A stretch of 64,000 bases of DNA from the NCBI RefSeq assembly GCF_030815415.1, contig NZ_JAUSWW010000001.1, positions 6,138,001 to 6,202,000 of the forward strand, read 5' to 3'. The DNA is from Streptomyces canus (lineage in GTDB: Bacteria; Actinomycetota; Actinomycetes; Streptomycetales; Streptomycetaceae). Under the pieces are notes generated by a model. That model was not told the DNA's origin and did no database searches. It was given only the letters and a program-made list of their open reading frames with translations. Of the stretch, positions 16,741-24,460 are shown piece after piece (the first letter of the stretch is position 1; every line of letters starts with the position of its first letter). A program made the position numbers and the translations under genes.

Positions 16741-19182
16741 GTGGCCGCTCAGGCTCAACAGACTGCGGTCGACTCGATTCACGACTCGGTTCGGGATCGA
16801 GAGATCAGCGTCGAACAGGAACACCTTGACCGGGTGTACCGGCGTCTCGAGGAGAAGATCCACGAGGCGGAGTTCCTGATGAACGACGCGGCCAAGCGTG
16901 GCCAGGTCGGCACCCCCGGCGCACTCGCCGAGCGGGACGCGCAGGTTTTCCGGGCGGGGGTGCACCTCAACCGCCTCAACAACGAGTTCGAGGACTTCCT
17001 CTTCGGCCGGATCGACCTGCTCCTCGGCAAGGACGGCAAGAAGGGGCCCGACGGCGCCTACACCGCCGTGGAACCCGCCGACGGCGCCGTGCGGGACGAC
17101 AACACCGCCGACATCGCCGAGACCCTGCACATCGGCCGGATCGGAGTCCTGGACTCCGAGTACGCGCCGCTCGTCATCGACTGGAGGGCCCCGGCCGCGG
17201 CGCCCTTCTACCGCTCCACCCCGGTCGACCCCGGCCGGGTGGTGCGCCGACGGGTCATCCGCTCCAAGGGCCGCCGCGTCCTCGGTGTCGAGGACGACCT
17301 CATGCGCCCCGAGCTCAAGGCCCTCCTCTCCGGCCAGGAGCTGGCCGTCATCGGCGACGGCGCCCTGATGGCCGCCCTCGGCCAGGCCCGCAGCCACACC
17401 ATGCGGGACATCGTCGCCTCCATCCAGGCCGAGCAGGACCTGGTCATCCGGGCGCCCGCGGCCTCGGTGACCTACGTCGAGGGGGGCCCGGGGACGGGCA
17501 AGACCGCCGTGGCACTGCACCGCGCCGCCTATCTGCTCTACCAGGACCGGCGCCGCTACTCCGGCGGCATCCTCATCGTCTCGCCGACCCCGCTCCTGGT
17601 GGCGTACACCGAGGGCGTGCTCCCCTCGCTGGGCGAGGAGGGCCAGGTCGCCATCCGGGCGATCGGCTCGCTCGTCGACGGCGTGGAGGCCACGCTGTAC
17701 GACTCCCCGTCCACGGCCCGCGCCAAGGGCTCGTACCGGATGCTCAAGGTGCTGCGGAAGGCGGCACGAGGGGCGCTGGAGGCCGGCTCGGGCAGCAGCG
17801 GGTCCGCGGGCGACGCGGGCGGCTCAGGGAGGCGGCGCCGTCGCGGCGAGGCGTCCGGCCAGCTCGCCTTCGGCGCCGGCGACGCGGACCAGCTCGCCTT
17901 CGGTGACGACGACACCCCTGACCGGGCCCCCACGGGCCCGGCCTCCCGCCTGCGTGTGGTGGCCTTCGGGCGCCGCCTGGAGCTGGAGGCGCCGGAGCTG
18001 GAACGTATCCGCCACACCGCGCTCAGCGGCACGGCCCCCGTGAACCTGCTGCGCCCCCGGGCCCGCAGGCTCCTCCTGGACGCCCTGTGGGCCCGCTCAG
18101 GCGCCGGCGGCCGGCACACCGACCCGGAGCTCGCCGCCGAGCTGCGCTCCTCCTTCGACGAGGACGTCAGCAGCGAGGACAGCTTCATCGACTTCCTGAA
18201 CGCCTGGTGGCCGGAGCTCACCCCGAAGGCCGTCCTCGCCGCCATGGCCGACGAGCGCCGCCTGGGCCGCTGGGCCCGCCGGATCCTCAACCCCGGCGAG
18301 GTCCGCAAGGTCGCCCGTTCGCTGCGGCGGGACGGGTACTCCGTGCACGACATCGCCATGCTCGACGAGCTCCAGGCGATCCTCGGCACCCCGGCCCGCC
18401 CCAGGAAGCGGCGCGACCTGGACCCGCTCGACCAGCTGACCGGCCTGGAGGAGCTGATGCCGGTCCGCGAGGAGACCCAGCGCGAACGCGCCGAGCGGCT
18501 CGCCGAGGAGCGCACCGAGTACGCCCACGTCATCGTCGACGAGGCCCAGGACCTCACGCCGATGCAGTGGCGCATGGTCGGCCGCCGCGGCCGGCACGCC
18601 ACCTGGACGGTGGTCGGCGACCCGGCCCAGTCCTCCTGGTCCGACCCCGACGAGGCCGCCGAGGCTAGGGACGAGGCCCTGGGCACGCGTCCGCGCCGGC
18701 GCTTCCAGCTCACCGTGAACTACCGCAACCCCTCGGAGATCGCCGAGCTCGCCTCCCGGGTGCTGGCCCTCGCGATGCCCGGCTCCGAGTCCCCGAGGGC
18801 CGTACGGTCCACCGGCGTCGAACCCCGCTTCGCCGTCGTAAGGGAATCCCTCGCGAGCACCGTCCGCGAGGAGGCCGCCCGCCTCCTCGACCGCGTCGAC
18901 GGCACGATCGGCGTGGTCGTCGCCATGCAGCGCCGCGAGGAGGCCGCCCGCTGGCTCGCCGGGCTCGGCGACCGGGTGGTGGCCCTGGGCAGCCTGGAGG
19001 CCAAGGGCCTGGAGTACGACGCGACGGTCGTCGTCTCCCCGGCCGAGATCGCCGACGAGTCCCCGGCCGGCCTGCGGGTGCTGTACGTGGCGCTCACCCG
19101 CGCCACCCAGCAGCTGACGGTCGTGTCGGGGGAGCGCGACCAGCCCGACGCGACCGGGGTGCCCGACCTTCTCAGAGATTGA
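16741..19182 (+). CDS. HelD-family RNA polymerase-recycling ATPase
   Basis: 813 aa, start GTG 16741 with AGAAGGGGG upstream. An N-terminal coiled coil (EQEHLDRVYRRLEEKI) precedes superfamily 1 helicase motifs: Walker A GGPGTGKT (about 248-255), Walker B VIVDEAQD (about 597-604), GDPAQSSW, LTVNYRNP and VALTRATQQL near the end. A Gly/Ser/Arg-rich insert (about 348-380) interrupts domain 1A. HelD proteins release stalled RNA polymerase from DNA, and some Streptomyces ones (HelR) protect against rifamycin. I saw no rifamycin-associated element upstream, so drug induction is not supported. It follows rsuA by 69 bases. Confidence 0.9.
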   Translation: MAAQAQQTAVDSIHDSVRDREISVEQEHLDRVYRRLEEKIHEAEFLMNDAAKRGQVGTPGALAERDAQVFRAGVHLNRLNNEFEDFLFGRIDLLLGKDGKKGPDGAYTAVEPADGAVRDDNTADIAETLHIGRIGVLDSEYAPLVIDWRAPAAAPFYRSTPVDPGRVVRRRVIRSKGRRVLGVEDDLMRPELKALLSGQELAVIGDGALMAALGQARSHTMRDIVASIQAEQDLVIRAPAASVTYVEGGPGTGKTAVALHRAAYLLYQDRRRYSGGILIVSPTPLLVAYTEGVLPSLGEEGQVAIRAIGSLVDGVEATLYDSPSTARAKGSYRMLKVLRKAARGALEAGSGSSGSAGDAGGSGRRRRRGEASGQLAFGAGDADQLAFGDDDTPDRAPTGPASRLRVVAFGRRLELEAPELERIRHTALSGTAPVNLLRPRARRLLLDALWARSGAGGRHTDPELAAELRSSFDEDVSSEDSFIDFLNAWWPELTPKAVLAAMADERRLGRWARRILNPGEVRKVARSLRRDGYSVHDIAMLDELQAILGTPARPRKRRDLDPLDQLTGLEELMPVREETQRERAERLAEERTEYAHVIVDEAQDLTPMQWRMVGRRGRHATWTVVGDPAQSSWSDPDEAAEARDEALGTRPRRRFQLTVNYRNPSEIAELASRVLALAMPGSESPRAVRSTGVEPRFAVVRESLASTVREEAARLLDRVDGTIGVVVAMQRREEAARWLAGLGDRVVALGSLEAKGLEYDATVVVSPAEIADESPAGLRVLYVALTRATQQLTVVSGERDQPDATGVPDLLRD

Positions 19183-19237
19183 TCGGTATGAACTGTCGAG
19201 ACGGGAATGGCCTTACGGGATCCGTTTGTTAGCCTGG

Positions 19238-19375
19238 GTGTGACACCGGCCCGATCCAAGCCCCCGGGCCCAACCTTCGTCCCTCAGAGGGACCACTTGC
19301 CGCGAGGCGAGCATGGCGGGTCGGTGTCACTGAATGCGAGAGAGGCCCACGTCCACGGACGTGGGCCTCTCTCGT
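19238..19375 (+). ncRNA. Candidate structured RNA between HelD gene and malic enzyme
   Basis: About 135 bases fold by eye into a closed structure. GTGACACCGGCCCG (about 19240-19253) pairs with CGGGTCGGTGTCAC (19317-19330, one G-U). The enclosed part has a GTCCC/GGGAC hairpin and a GCCGCGAGGC hairpin. A 17-bp perfect inverted repeat (19338-19354 / 19357-19373) follows as a strong terminator, then CGTTGTG. TAGCCT at 19230-19235 could be a -10 box 7-10 bases before the first pairing base. It may be a small RNA or a leader for the malic enzyme gene 107 bases downstream. It does not match a riboswitch I know. Confidence 0.55.
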
Positions 19376-19480
19376 TGTGAACAAAACGTTCGCAATCCAA
19401 CGCGGCTAACGCCTACTCGACAGTAGGTGCGACCATCGGACGGCATACAGCGTCACAGTTGAAAGCAGAGGAAGTCGGCC

Positions 19481-20893
19481 ATGGCAACGGCGCCCAGCGT
19501 CTCCTACTCGATCACGGTCCGTCTGGAGGTGCCCGCGAGCGGAACCGCGGTCTCCCAGATCACCACGGCCGTGGAGTCCCACGGAGGCTCGGTGACCGGC
19601 CTCGACGTGACCGCTTCCGGCCACGAGAAGCTCCGCATCGACGTCACCATCGCGGCGACCTCCACGGCCCACGCCGAGGAGATCGTCGAGCAGCTGCGCG
19701 GCATCGAGGACGTCACGCTCGGCAAGGTCTCCGACCGTACGTTCCTGATGCACCTCGGCGGCAAGATCGAGATGCAGTCCAAGCATCCCATCCGCAACCG
19801 TGACGACCTGTCCATGATCTACACCCCGGGCGTCGCCCGCGTGTGCATGGCGATCGCGGAGAACCCCGAGGACGCGCGCCGCCTCACCATCAAGCGCAAC
19901 ACCGTCGCGGTCGTGACGGACGGCTCGGCGGTCCTGGGTCTGGGCAACATCGGCCCGATGGCCGCCATGCCGGTCATGGAGGGCAAGGCGGCCCTGTTCA
20001 AGCGCTTCGCCGACATCGACGCCTGGCCGCTGTGCCTGGACACCCAGGACACCGACGAGATCGTCGCGATCGTCAAGGCGATCGCCCCGGGCTTCGCCGG
20101 CATCAACCTCGAGGACATCTCCGCGCCCCGCTGCTTCGAGATCGAGGCCCGGCTGCGCGAGGCCCTCGACATCCCCGTCTTCCACGACGACCAGCACGGC
20201 ACCGCGATCGTCGTCCTCGCCGCGCTGAAGAACGCGCTCCGGGTCACCGGCAAGGCGATCGAGAACATTCGCGTCGTCATGTCCGGTGCGGGCGCGGCCG
20301 GTACGGCCATCCTCAAGCTGCTGATCGCCGCGGGTCTCAAGAACGCCGTCGTCGCCGACATCCACGGTGTCGTGCACGCGGGCCGCGAGGACCTGGTGTC
20401 CGCCGCCGCGGACTCGCCGCTGCGCTGGATCGCCGACAACACCAACCCCGAGAACCTGACGGGCACGCTGAAGGAGGCCGTGCGCGGCGCGGACGTCTTC
20501 ATCGGCGTCTCCGCCCCGAACGTCCTGGACGGCGCCGACGTGGCCGCCATGGCCGAGGGCGCCATCGTGTTCGCGCTCGCGAACCCCGACCCCGAGGTGG
20601 ACCCGGCGATCGCCCGCCAGACGGCGGCGGTCGTGGCCACCGGCCGCTCCGACTTCCCGAACCAGATCAACAACGTGCTGGTCTTCCCGGGCGTCTTCCG
20701 CGGTCTGCTGGACGCGCAGTCCCGCACGGTGAACACGGACATGATGCTGGCCGCCGCGACCGCCCTGTCCGACGTGGTGACCGAGGACGAGCTGAACCCG
20801 AACTACATCATCCCCAGCGTCTTCAACGACAAGGTCGCGGGCGCGGTCGCCGGAGCGGTGCGCGAGGCGGCGAAGGCGGCGGCGTCCTCGTAG
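19481..20893 (+). CDS. NAD-dependent malic enzyme with N-terminal ACT domain
   Basis: 470 aa. Residues about 8-82 are an ACT regulatory domain (SITVRLEVPASGTAVSQIT). The malic enzyme catalytic region follows: YTPGVARVC, VTDGSAVLGLGNIGPMA, EDISAPRCFEIE with metal ligands, FHDDQHGTA, then Rossmann motif GAGAAGTA (about 270). It converts malate to pyruvate and CO2 with NAD(P) reduction, linking the TCA cycle to acetyl-CoA supply for lipids and polyketides. Start ATG 19481 behind GAGGAAG. The ACT fusion suggests control by a small ligand; the short form is typical of bacteria. Confidence 0.95.
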   Translation: MATAPSVSYSITVRLEVPASGTAVSQITTAVESHGGSVTGLDVTASGHEKLRIDVTIAATSTAHAEEIVEQLRGIEDVTLGKVSDRTFLMHLGGKIEMQSKHPIRNRDDLSMIYTPGVARVCMAIAENPEDARRLTIKRNTVAVVTDGSAVLGLGNIGPMAAMPVMEGKAALFKRFADIDAWPLCLDTQDTDEIVAIVKAIAPGFAGINLEDISAPRCFEIEARLREALDIPVFHDDQHGTAIVVLAALKNALRVTGKAIENIRVVMSGAGAAGTAILKLLIAAGLKNAVVADIHGVVHAGREDLVSAAADSPLRWIADNTNPENLTGTLKEAVRGADVFIGVSAPNVLDGADVAAMAEGAIVFALANPDPEVDPAIARQTAAVVATGRSDFPNQINNVLVFPGVFRGLLDAQSRTVNTDMMLAAATALSDVVTEDELNPNYIIPSVFNDKVAGAVAGAVREAAKAAASS

Positions 20894-21225
20894 GACGATG
20901 TGCGCGGGCTGTGAGGATCACCACGGCAAGGCCTTGCATCGGCGCGTCGTGGAACCCGGGGCTCCTGGCCGCCGTTTATCGTGTCGGCCAGGCTCGGGAC
21001 CTCTCTTCGTGTGACACCCAAGGGTGTTCTCATGATTCCTACGGGTGCCGGATTGGCTTTCGCGCCGCAGGTGGGGGCAGGATGCGTCTCTGGGCGCGAG
21101 GGTCTGACGACGGACCCGGGTCCGGGGCCTTACCGAGAACCCTGGCAGCATCGGCATCGCTGTGCCGAATGTGCGGCTACGCCGCGTGGCACGCCCCAAC
21201 GGCAAAAGAACACGGGAGTAACAAC
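20894..21225. other. Intergenic region upstream of hupA
   Basis: 332 bases without a supported gene. It holds a small hairpin (ACACCC AA GGGTGT, about 21012-21025) and should contain the hupA promoter. A reading frame continuous with hupA crosses it, but it lacks family similarity and a ribosome site. Confidence 0.6.
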
Positions 21226-21507
21226 ATGAACCGCAGTGAGCTGGTGGCCGCCCTGGCCGACCGCGCCGAGGTGACCCGCAAGGACGCCGACGCCGTGCTG
21301 GCCGCGTTCGCCGAGACTGTCGGCGAGATCGTCGCCAAGGGCGACGAGAAGGTCACCATCCCCGGCTTCCTGACCTTCGAGCGCACCCACCGTGCCGCTC
21401 GCACCGCGCGCAACCCGCAGACCGGCGACCCGATCCAGATCCCCGCCGGTTACAGCGTCAAGGTCTCCGCGGGCAGCAAGCTCAAGGAAGCCGCCAAGGG
21501 CAAGTAA
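21226..21507 (+). CDS. hupA: HU-family nucleoid protein HupA
   Basis: 93 aa, the normal length of vegetative HU, without the Lys/Ala-rich tail of HupS. It begins MNRSELVAALADRAEV and carries the DNA-wrapping arm region GFLTFERTHRAARTARNPQTG followed by IQIPAGYSVKVSAGSKLKEAAK. It binds DNA without sequence preference, bends it and compacts the nucleoid as a dimer. Start ATG 21226 with GGGAG 8 nt upstream. A 13-bp hairpin terminator lies 46 bases after the stop. Confidence 0.96.
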   Translation: MNRSELVAALADRAEVTRKDADAVLAAFAETVGEIVAKGDEKVTIPGFLTFERTHRAARTARNPQTGDPIQIPAGYSVKVSAGSKLKEAAKGK

Positions 21508-21553
21508 GGCCTGACGGTACGTCCGGTACGACGTACGAGGCGCAGTAACGCCA

Positions 21554-21587
21554 ATGGGGCGGCCCCCTTTTCCAGGGGCCGCCCCAT
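21554..21587 (+). terminator. hupA terminator
   Basis: Perfect 13-bp stem ATGGGGCGGCCCC / GGGGCCGCCCCAT with an 8-base loop containing TTTT, 46 bases after the hupA stop. Confidence 0.88.
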
Positions 21588-21607
21588 CGTCGTACTCAGA
21601 AACCGGG

Positions 21608-21667
21608 CTATCCGAGCGCCTTGCCCGGCAGTTCGACCTTCGCGCCGAGTTCCACGAGCTTCTCCAT
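21608..21667 (-). pseudogene. Detached second copy of the murA 3' end
   Basis: On the minus strand it encodes MEKLVELGAKVELPGKALG and a stop, exactly the last 19 residues of the neighbouring murA (21747-21806). All differences between the copies are silent: CTC/TTG, GTG/GTC, GAA/GAG, CTC/CTG, GGA/GGC and stop TAG/TGA. Upstream of the Met codon the similarity ends abruptly. It is a relic of another murA allele, left 80 bases downstream of the intact gene. Confidence 0.85.
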
Positions 21668-21746
21668 GCTGTGTCTATCCGGGGGATAACCCCCGGGCCC
21701 CCAGCCGGGGGCGGCGTCGCCCCGGGCCGGAGTCACGAGGCGACGG

Positions 21747-23093
21747 TCAGCCGAGCGCCTTGCCCGGCAGTTCGACCTTCGCGCCCAGCTCGACCAACTT
21801 CTCCATGAAGTTCTCGTAGCCGCGGTTGATGAGGTCGATGCCGTGGACCCTCGAGGTCCCCTGGGCCGCGAGGGCGGCGATCAGGTAGGAGAAGCCGCCG
21901 CGGAGGTCGGGGATGACCAGATCGGCGCCCTGGAGCTTCGTCGGGCCCGACACGACAGCCGAGTGGAGGAAGTTGCGCTGGCCGAAGCGGCAGTCGCTGC
22001 CGCCCAGGCACTCGCGGTACAGCTGGATGTGAGCACCCATCTGGTTGAGCGCGGAGGTGAATCCGAGGCGGGACTCGTAGACCGTCTCGTGGATGATCGA
22101 CAGGCCGGTGGCCTGGGTGAGCGCCACGACCAGCGGCTGCTGCCAGTCCGTCTGGAAGCCCGGGTGCACGTCGGTTTCGAGCGCGATGGACTTCAACTGG
22201 CCGCCGGGGTGCCAGAAGCGGATGCCCTCGTCGTCGATCTCGAAGGCGCCGCCCACCTTCCGGTAGGTGTTCAGGAACGTCATCATCGAGCGCTGCTGGG
22301 CGCCGCGGACGTAGATGTTGCCTTCGGTCGCCAGCGCCGCGGAAGCCCACGAGGCGGCCTCCAGGCGGTCCGGGAGGGCGGCGTGGTTGTAGCCGCCGAG
22401 CTGGTCCACACCGGTGACGCGGATCGTGCGGTCGGTGTCCATCGCGATGATGGCGCCCATTTTCTGCAGGACGCAGATGAGGTCCTCGATCTCCGGCTCC
22501 ACCGCGGCGTTGGAGAGCTCGGTGACACCTTCGGCGAGGACCGCGGTGAGCAGCACCTGCTCGGTCGCGCCCACGGACGGGTACGGCAGCCGGATCTTCG
22601 TTCCGCGCAGGCGCCGCGGCGCCTCCAGGAACTGCCCGTCCGCCCGCTTCTCGATCGTCGCGCCGAACTGGCGCAGCACCTCGAAGTGGAAGTCGATGGG
22701 CCGGCCGCCGATGTCGCAGCCGCCGAGACCGGGGATGAAGGCGTGCCCGAGGCGGTGCAGCAGCGGGCCGCACAGCAGGATCGGGATACGGCTGGAACCC
22801 GCGTGGGCATCGATGTCGGCGACGTTCGCGCTCTCGACGTGCGTGGGGTCCATCACCAGCTCGCCCGGCTCCTCACCCGGACGGACCGTCACCCCATGCA
22901 GTTGCAGCAGACCGCGTACGACTCGCACGTCACGGATGTCCGGAACGTTGCGCAGTCGACTCGGTCCGCTGCCCAGCAGGGCGGCGACCATGGCCTTCGG
23001 TACGAGGTTCTTCGCACCACGAACACGGATCTCGCCCTCCAGCGGGGTGCCGCCGTGGACAAGCAGTACGTCGTCAGAGCCGTTGACGGTCAT
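21747..23093 (-). CDS. murA: UDP-N-acetylglucosamine 1-carboxyvinyltransferase (MurA)
   Basis: 448 aa. First committed step of peptidoglycan synthesis: transfers enolpyruvate from PEP to UDP-GlcNAc in the cytoplasm. Substrate Lys-Asn pair in GAKNLVPKAM (about 26-34); the PEP-binding Cys is present in GLGGCDIGGRPIDFH (about 125), so it is of the fosfomycin-sensitive Cys type. Further conserved segments: ATEQVLLTAVLAEG, DRLEAASWASAALAT, DLRGGFSYLIAALAA. The loop DSDCRFG-like region (GGSDCRFGQRN) is the actinobacterial form. Start ATG 23091-23093. The duplicated 3' end lies immediately downstream. Confidence 0.96.
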   Translation of the reverse strand: MTVNGSDDVLLVHGGTPLEGEIRVRGAKNLVPKAMVAALLGSGPSRLRNVPDIRDVRVVRGLLQLHGVTVRPGEEPGELVMDPTHVESANVADIDAHAGSSRIPILLCGPLLHRLGHAFIPGLGGCDIGGRPIDFHFEVLRQFGATIEKRADGQFLEAPRRLRGTKIRLPYPSVGATEQVLLTAVLAEGVTELSNAAVEPEIEDLICVLQKMGAIIAMDTDRTIRVTGVDQLGGYNHAALPDRLEAASWASAALATEGNIYVRGAQQRSMMTFLNTYRKVGGAFEIDDEGIRFWHPGGQLKSIALETDVHPGFQTDWQQPLVVALTQATGLSIIHETVYESRLGFTSALNQMGAHIQLYRECLGGSDCRFGQRNFLHSAVVSGPTKLQGADLVIPDLRGGFSYLIAALAAQGTSRVHGIDLINRGYENFMEKLVELGAKVELPGKALG

Positions 23094-23347
23094 GTATCTC
23101 GCGTTCCGATTGGTGGGGCAGGTGGCCAGAAGGGAAAGGGTAATCGCCGCCCACCCCCCTTCCGTAAGCCCAAGTGCCGCCCAGTCACGTCATAGCTGTG
23201 TCACAACACGTGCCGTGCGGTCCCGGGCACATGGGGTCACCGGGGCGGTTGTGCGCGTGGGGGCGCGTGGTTGCGCTCTGAGCTGCATTCCCTGCCGTAC
23301 GCGCATTGCCTCCCCGCTCGCGGGGAAGATGCGGGATCATGTCTGGC

Positions 23348-23920
23348 ATGACCGAGGTGTCCTCGCTCACAGGGCGGTTGCTCGTGGCAACGCCCGCCCT
23401 GGCGGACCCGAACTTCGACCGTGCGGTGGTGCTCCTTCTCGACCACGACGAGGAGGGCTCCCTCGGTGTCGTCCTCAACCGGCCCACTCCGGTGGACGTG
23501 GGCGACATCCTGGAGGGCTGGGCGGACCTCACCGGTGAGCCCGGCGTCGTCTTCCAGGGCGGGCCGGTCTCTCTCGACTCCGCGCTCGGCGTGGCCGTCA
23601 TCCCGGGCGGCGCGTCCGGCGAGCGCGCCCCGCTGGGCTGGCGCCGGGTGCACGGGGCGATCGGTCTGGTCGACCTGGAGGCACCGCCGGAACTTCTCGC
23701 CTCGGCCCTGGGGTCGCTGAGGATCTTCGCCGGATACGCCGGCTGGGGGCCCGGCCAGCTGGAGGACGAGCTGGTGGAGGGTGCCTGGTACGTCGTCGAG
23801 TCCGAACCCGGCGACGTCTCCTCCCCGTCCCCGGAAAGACTCTGGCGCGAGGTTCTGCGCCGCCAGCGCAGCGAGCTCGCGATGGTGGCCACGTATCCGG
23901 ACGACCCTTCGCTCAACTGA
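23348..23920 (+). CDS. YqgE/AlgH family protein (UPF0301)
   Basis: 190 aa from ATG 23348 (MTEVSSLTGRLLVATPAL); ATG 23339 three codons earlier is an alternative. Family hallmarks: LLVATPALADPNFDRAVVLLLDHDEEGSLGVVLN (split into two blocks), FQGGPV, and RIFAGYAGWGPGQLEDE. Cytoplasmic, function unsettled; in other bacteria it is tied to regulation and to Holliday-junction-resolvase operons, not seen here. Divergent from murA and 29 bases upstream of a DUF3039 gene. Confidence 0.93.
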   Translation: MTEVSSLTGRLLVATPALADPNFDRAVVLLLDHDEEGSLGVVLNRPTPVDVGDILEGWADLTGEPGVVFQGGPVSLDSALGVAVIPGGASGERAPLGWRRVHGAIGLVDLEAPPELLASALGSLRIFAGYAGWGPGQLEDELVEGAWYVVESEPGDVSSPSPERLWREVLRRQRSELAMVATYPDDPSLN

Positions 23921-23949
23921 TGTCTGTGAGCTTCAGTACGCTTGCCTTT

Positions 23950-24255
23950 ATGAGCACTCTTGAGCCTGAGACCCAGCCGCAGCGCGAGCGCGGGACTGGA
24001 ACGGGGACCCTCGTAGAGCCGGCGCCGCAGGTGTCCCATGGTGACGGTGACCACGAGCGCTTCGCCCACTATGTCCAGAAGGACAAGATCATGGCGAGCG
24101 CCCTCGACGGGACCCCCGTCGTGGCGCTGTGCGGCAAGGTCTGGGTGCCGGGCCGCGACCCGAAGAAGTACCCCGTGTGTCCCATGTGCAAGGAGATCTA
24201 CGAGTCCATGGGTGCCGGCGGGGACGGCGACGGCAAGGGCGGCGGCGACAAGTAG
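23950..24255 (+). CDS. DUF3039 zinc-binding protein
   Basis: 101 aa from ATG 23950 (MSTLEPETQPQRER); a start at 23920 is possible but has no better ribosome site. The core HERFAHYVQKDKIMASALDG is followed by CGKVWVPGRD and PVCPMCKEIY. One His and three Cys could bind zinc, as expected for DUF3039. The C-terminus is Gly/Asp/Lys-rich and disordered. Conserved in actinobacteria beside yqgE and murA; role unknown. Confidence 0.88.
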   Translation: MSTLEPETQPQRERGTGTGTLVEPAPQVSHGDGDHERFAHYVQKDKIMASALDGTPVVALCGKVWVPGRDPKKYPVCPMCKEIYESMGAGGDGDGKGGGDK

Positions 24256-24292
24256 GCCCGCTGCCGGGCCCGCTGCCCGACTGAGTTTCGCG

Positions 24293-24330
24293 AGGCCCCC
24301 GGGGCGCGTTTCGGCGCGCTCCGGGGGCCT
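24293..24330 (+). terminator. Terminator after DUF3039
   Basis: Stem AGGCCCCCGG (24293-24302) / CCGGGGGCCT (24321-24330) with an inner GCGCG/CGCGC pairing, followed by TTTCG, 37 bases after the stop. Confidence 0.85.
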
Positions 24331-24354
24331 TTCGCATGCCCTCACAGGTCACGA

Positions 24355-24370
24355 AGTGGTTGAGACCTCT
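24355..24370. promoter_or_regulatory. DasR-like (dre) operator candidate
   Basis: AGTGGTTGAGACCTCT fits the dre consensus A(C/G)TGGTCTAGACCA(C/G)T at 13 of 16 positions. It lies 90 bases upstream of a sugar ABC operon ending in a hexosaminidase. DasR is the GlcNAc-responsive GntR regulator of chitin metabolism, so gene content supports the match. Confidence 0.5.
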
Positions 24371-24423
24371 TGTGGGCATGTTCATGTAGTCCCTAGCCTC
24401 CGTTGTGCAGAGCGAAACTGTCA

Positions 24424-24438
24424 TTGCATATGTTGCAA
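24424..24438. promoter_or_regulatory. TTGCA-type palindrome before the sugar operon
   Basis: TTGCATATGTTGCAA is a near-perfect palindrome 22 bases before the binding-protein start, overlapping the probable 5' leader. TTGCAA half-sites are typical of LacI-family operators, so it is a second candidate control site. Confidence 0.45.
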
Positions 24439-24460
24439 CGCATGCCCGGAGGTCCACTCC

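Noticed and set aside
19238..19375. 6S, SRP RNA, tmRNA or a known riboswitch
   Set aside because: The conserved cores of these RNAs are absent; left as unassigned.
20981..21229. Possible small protein upstream of hupA
   Set aside because: No ribosome site, no family pattern; overlaps the probable hupA promoter and leader.
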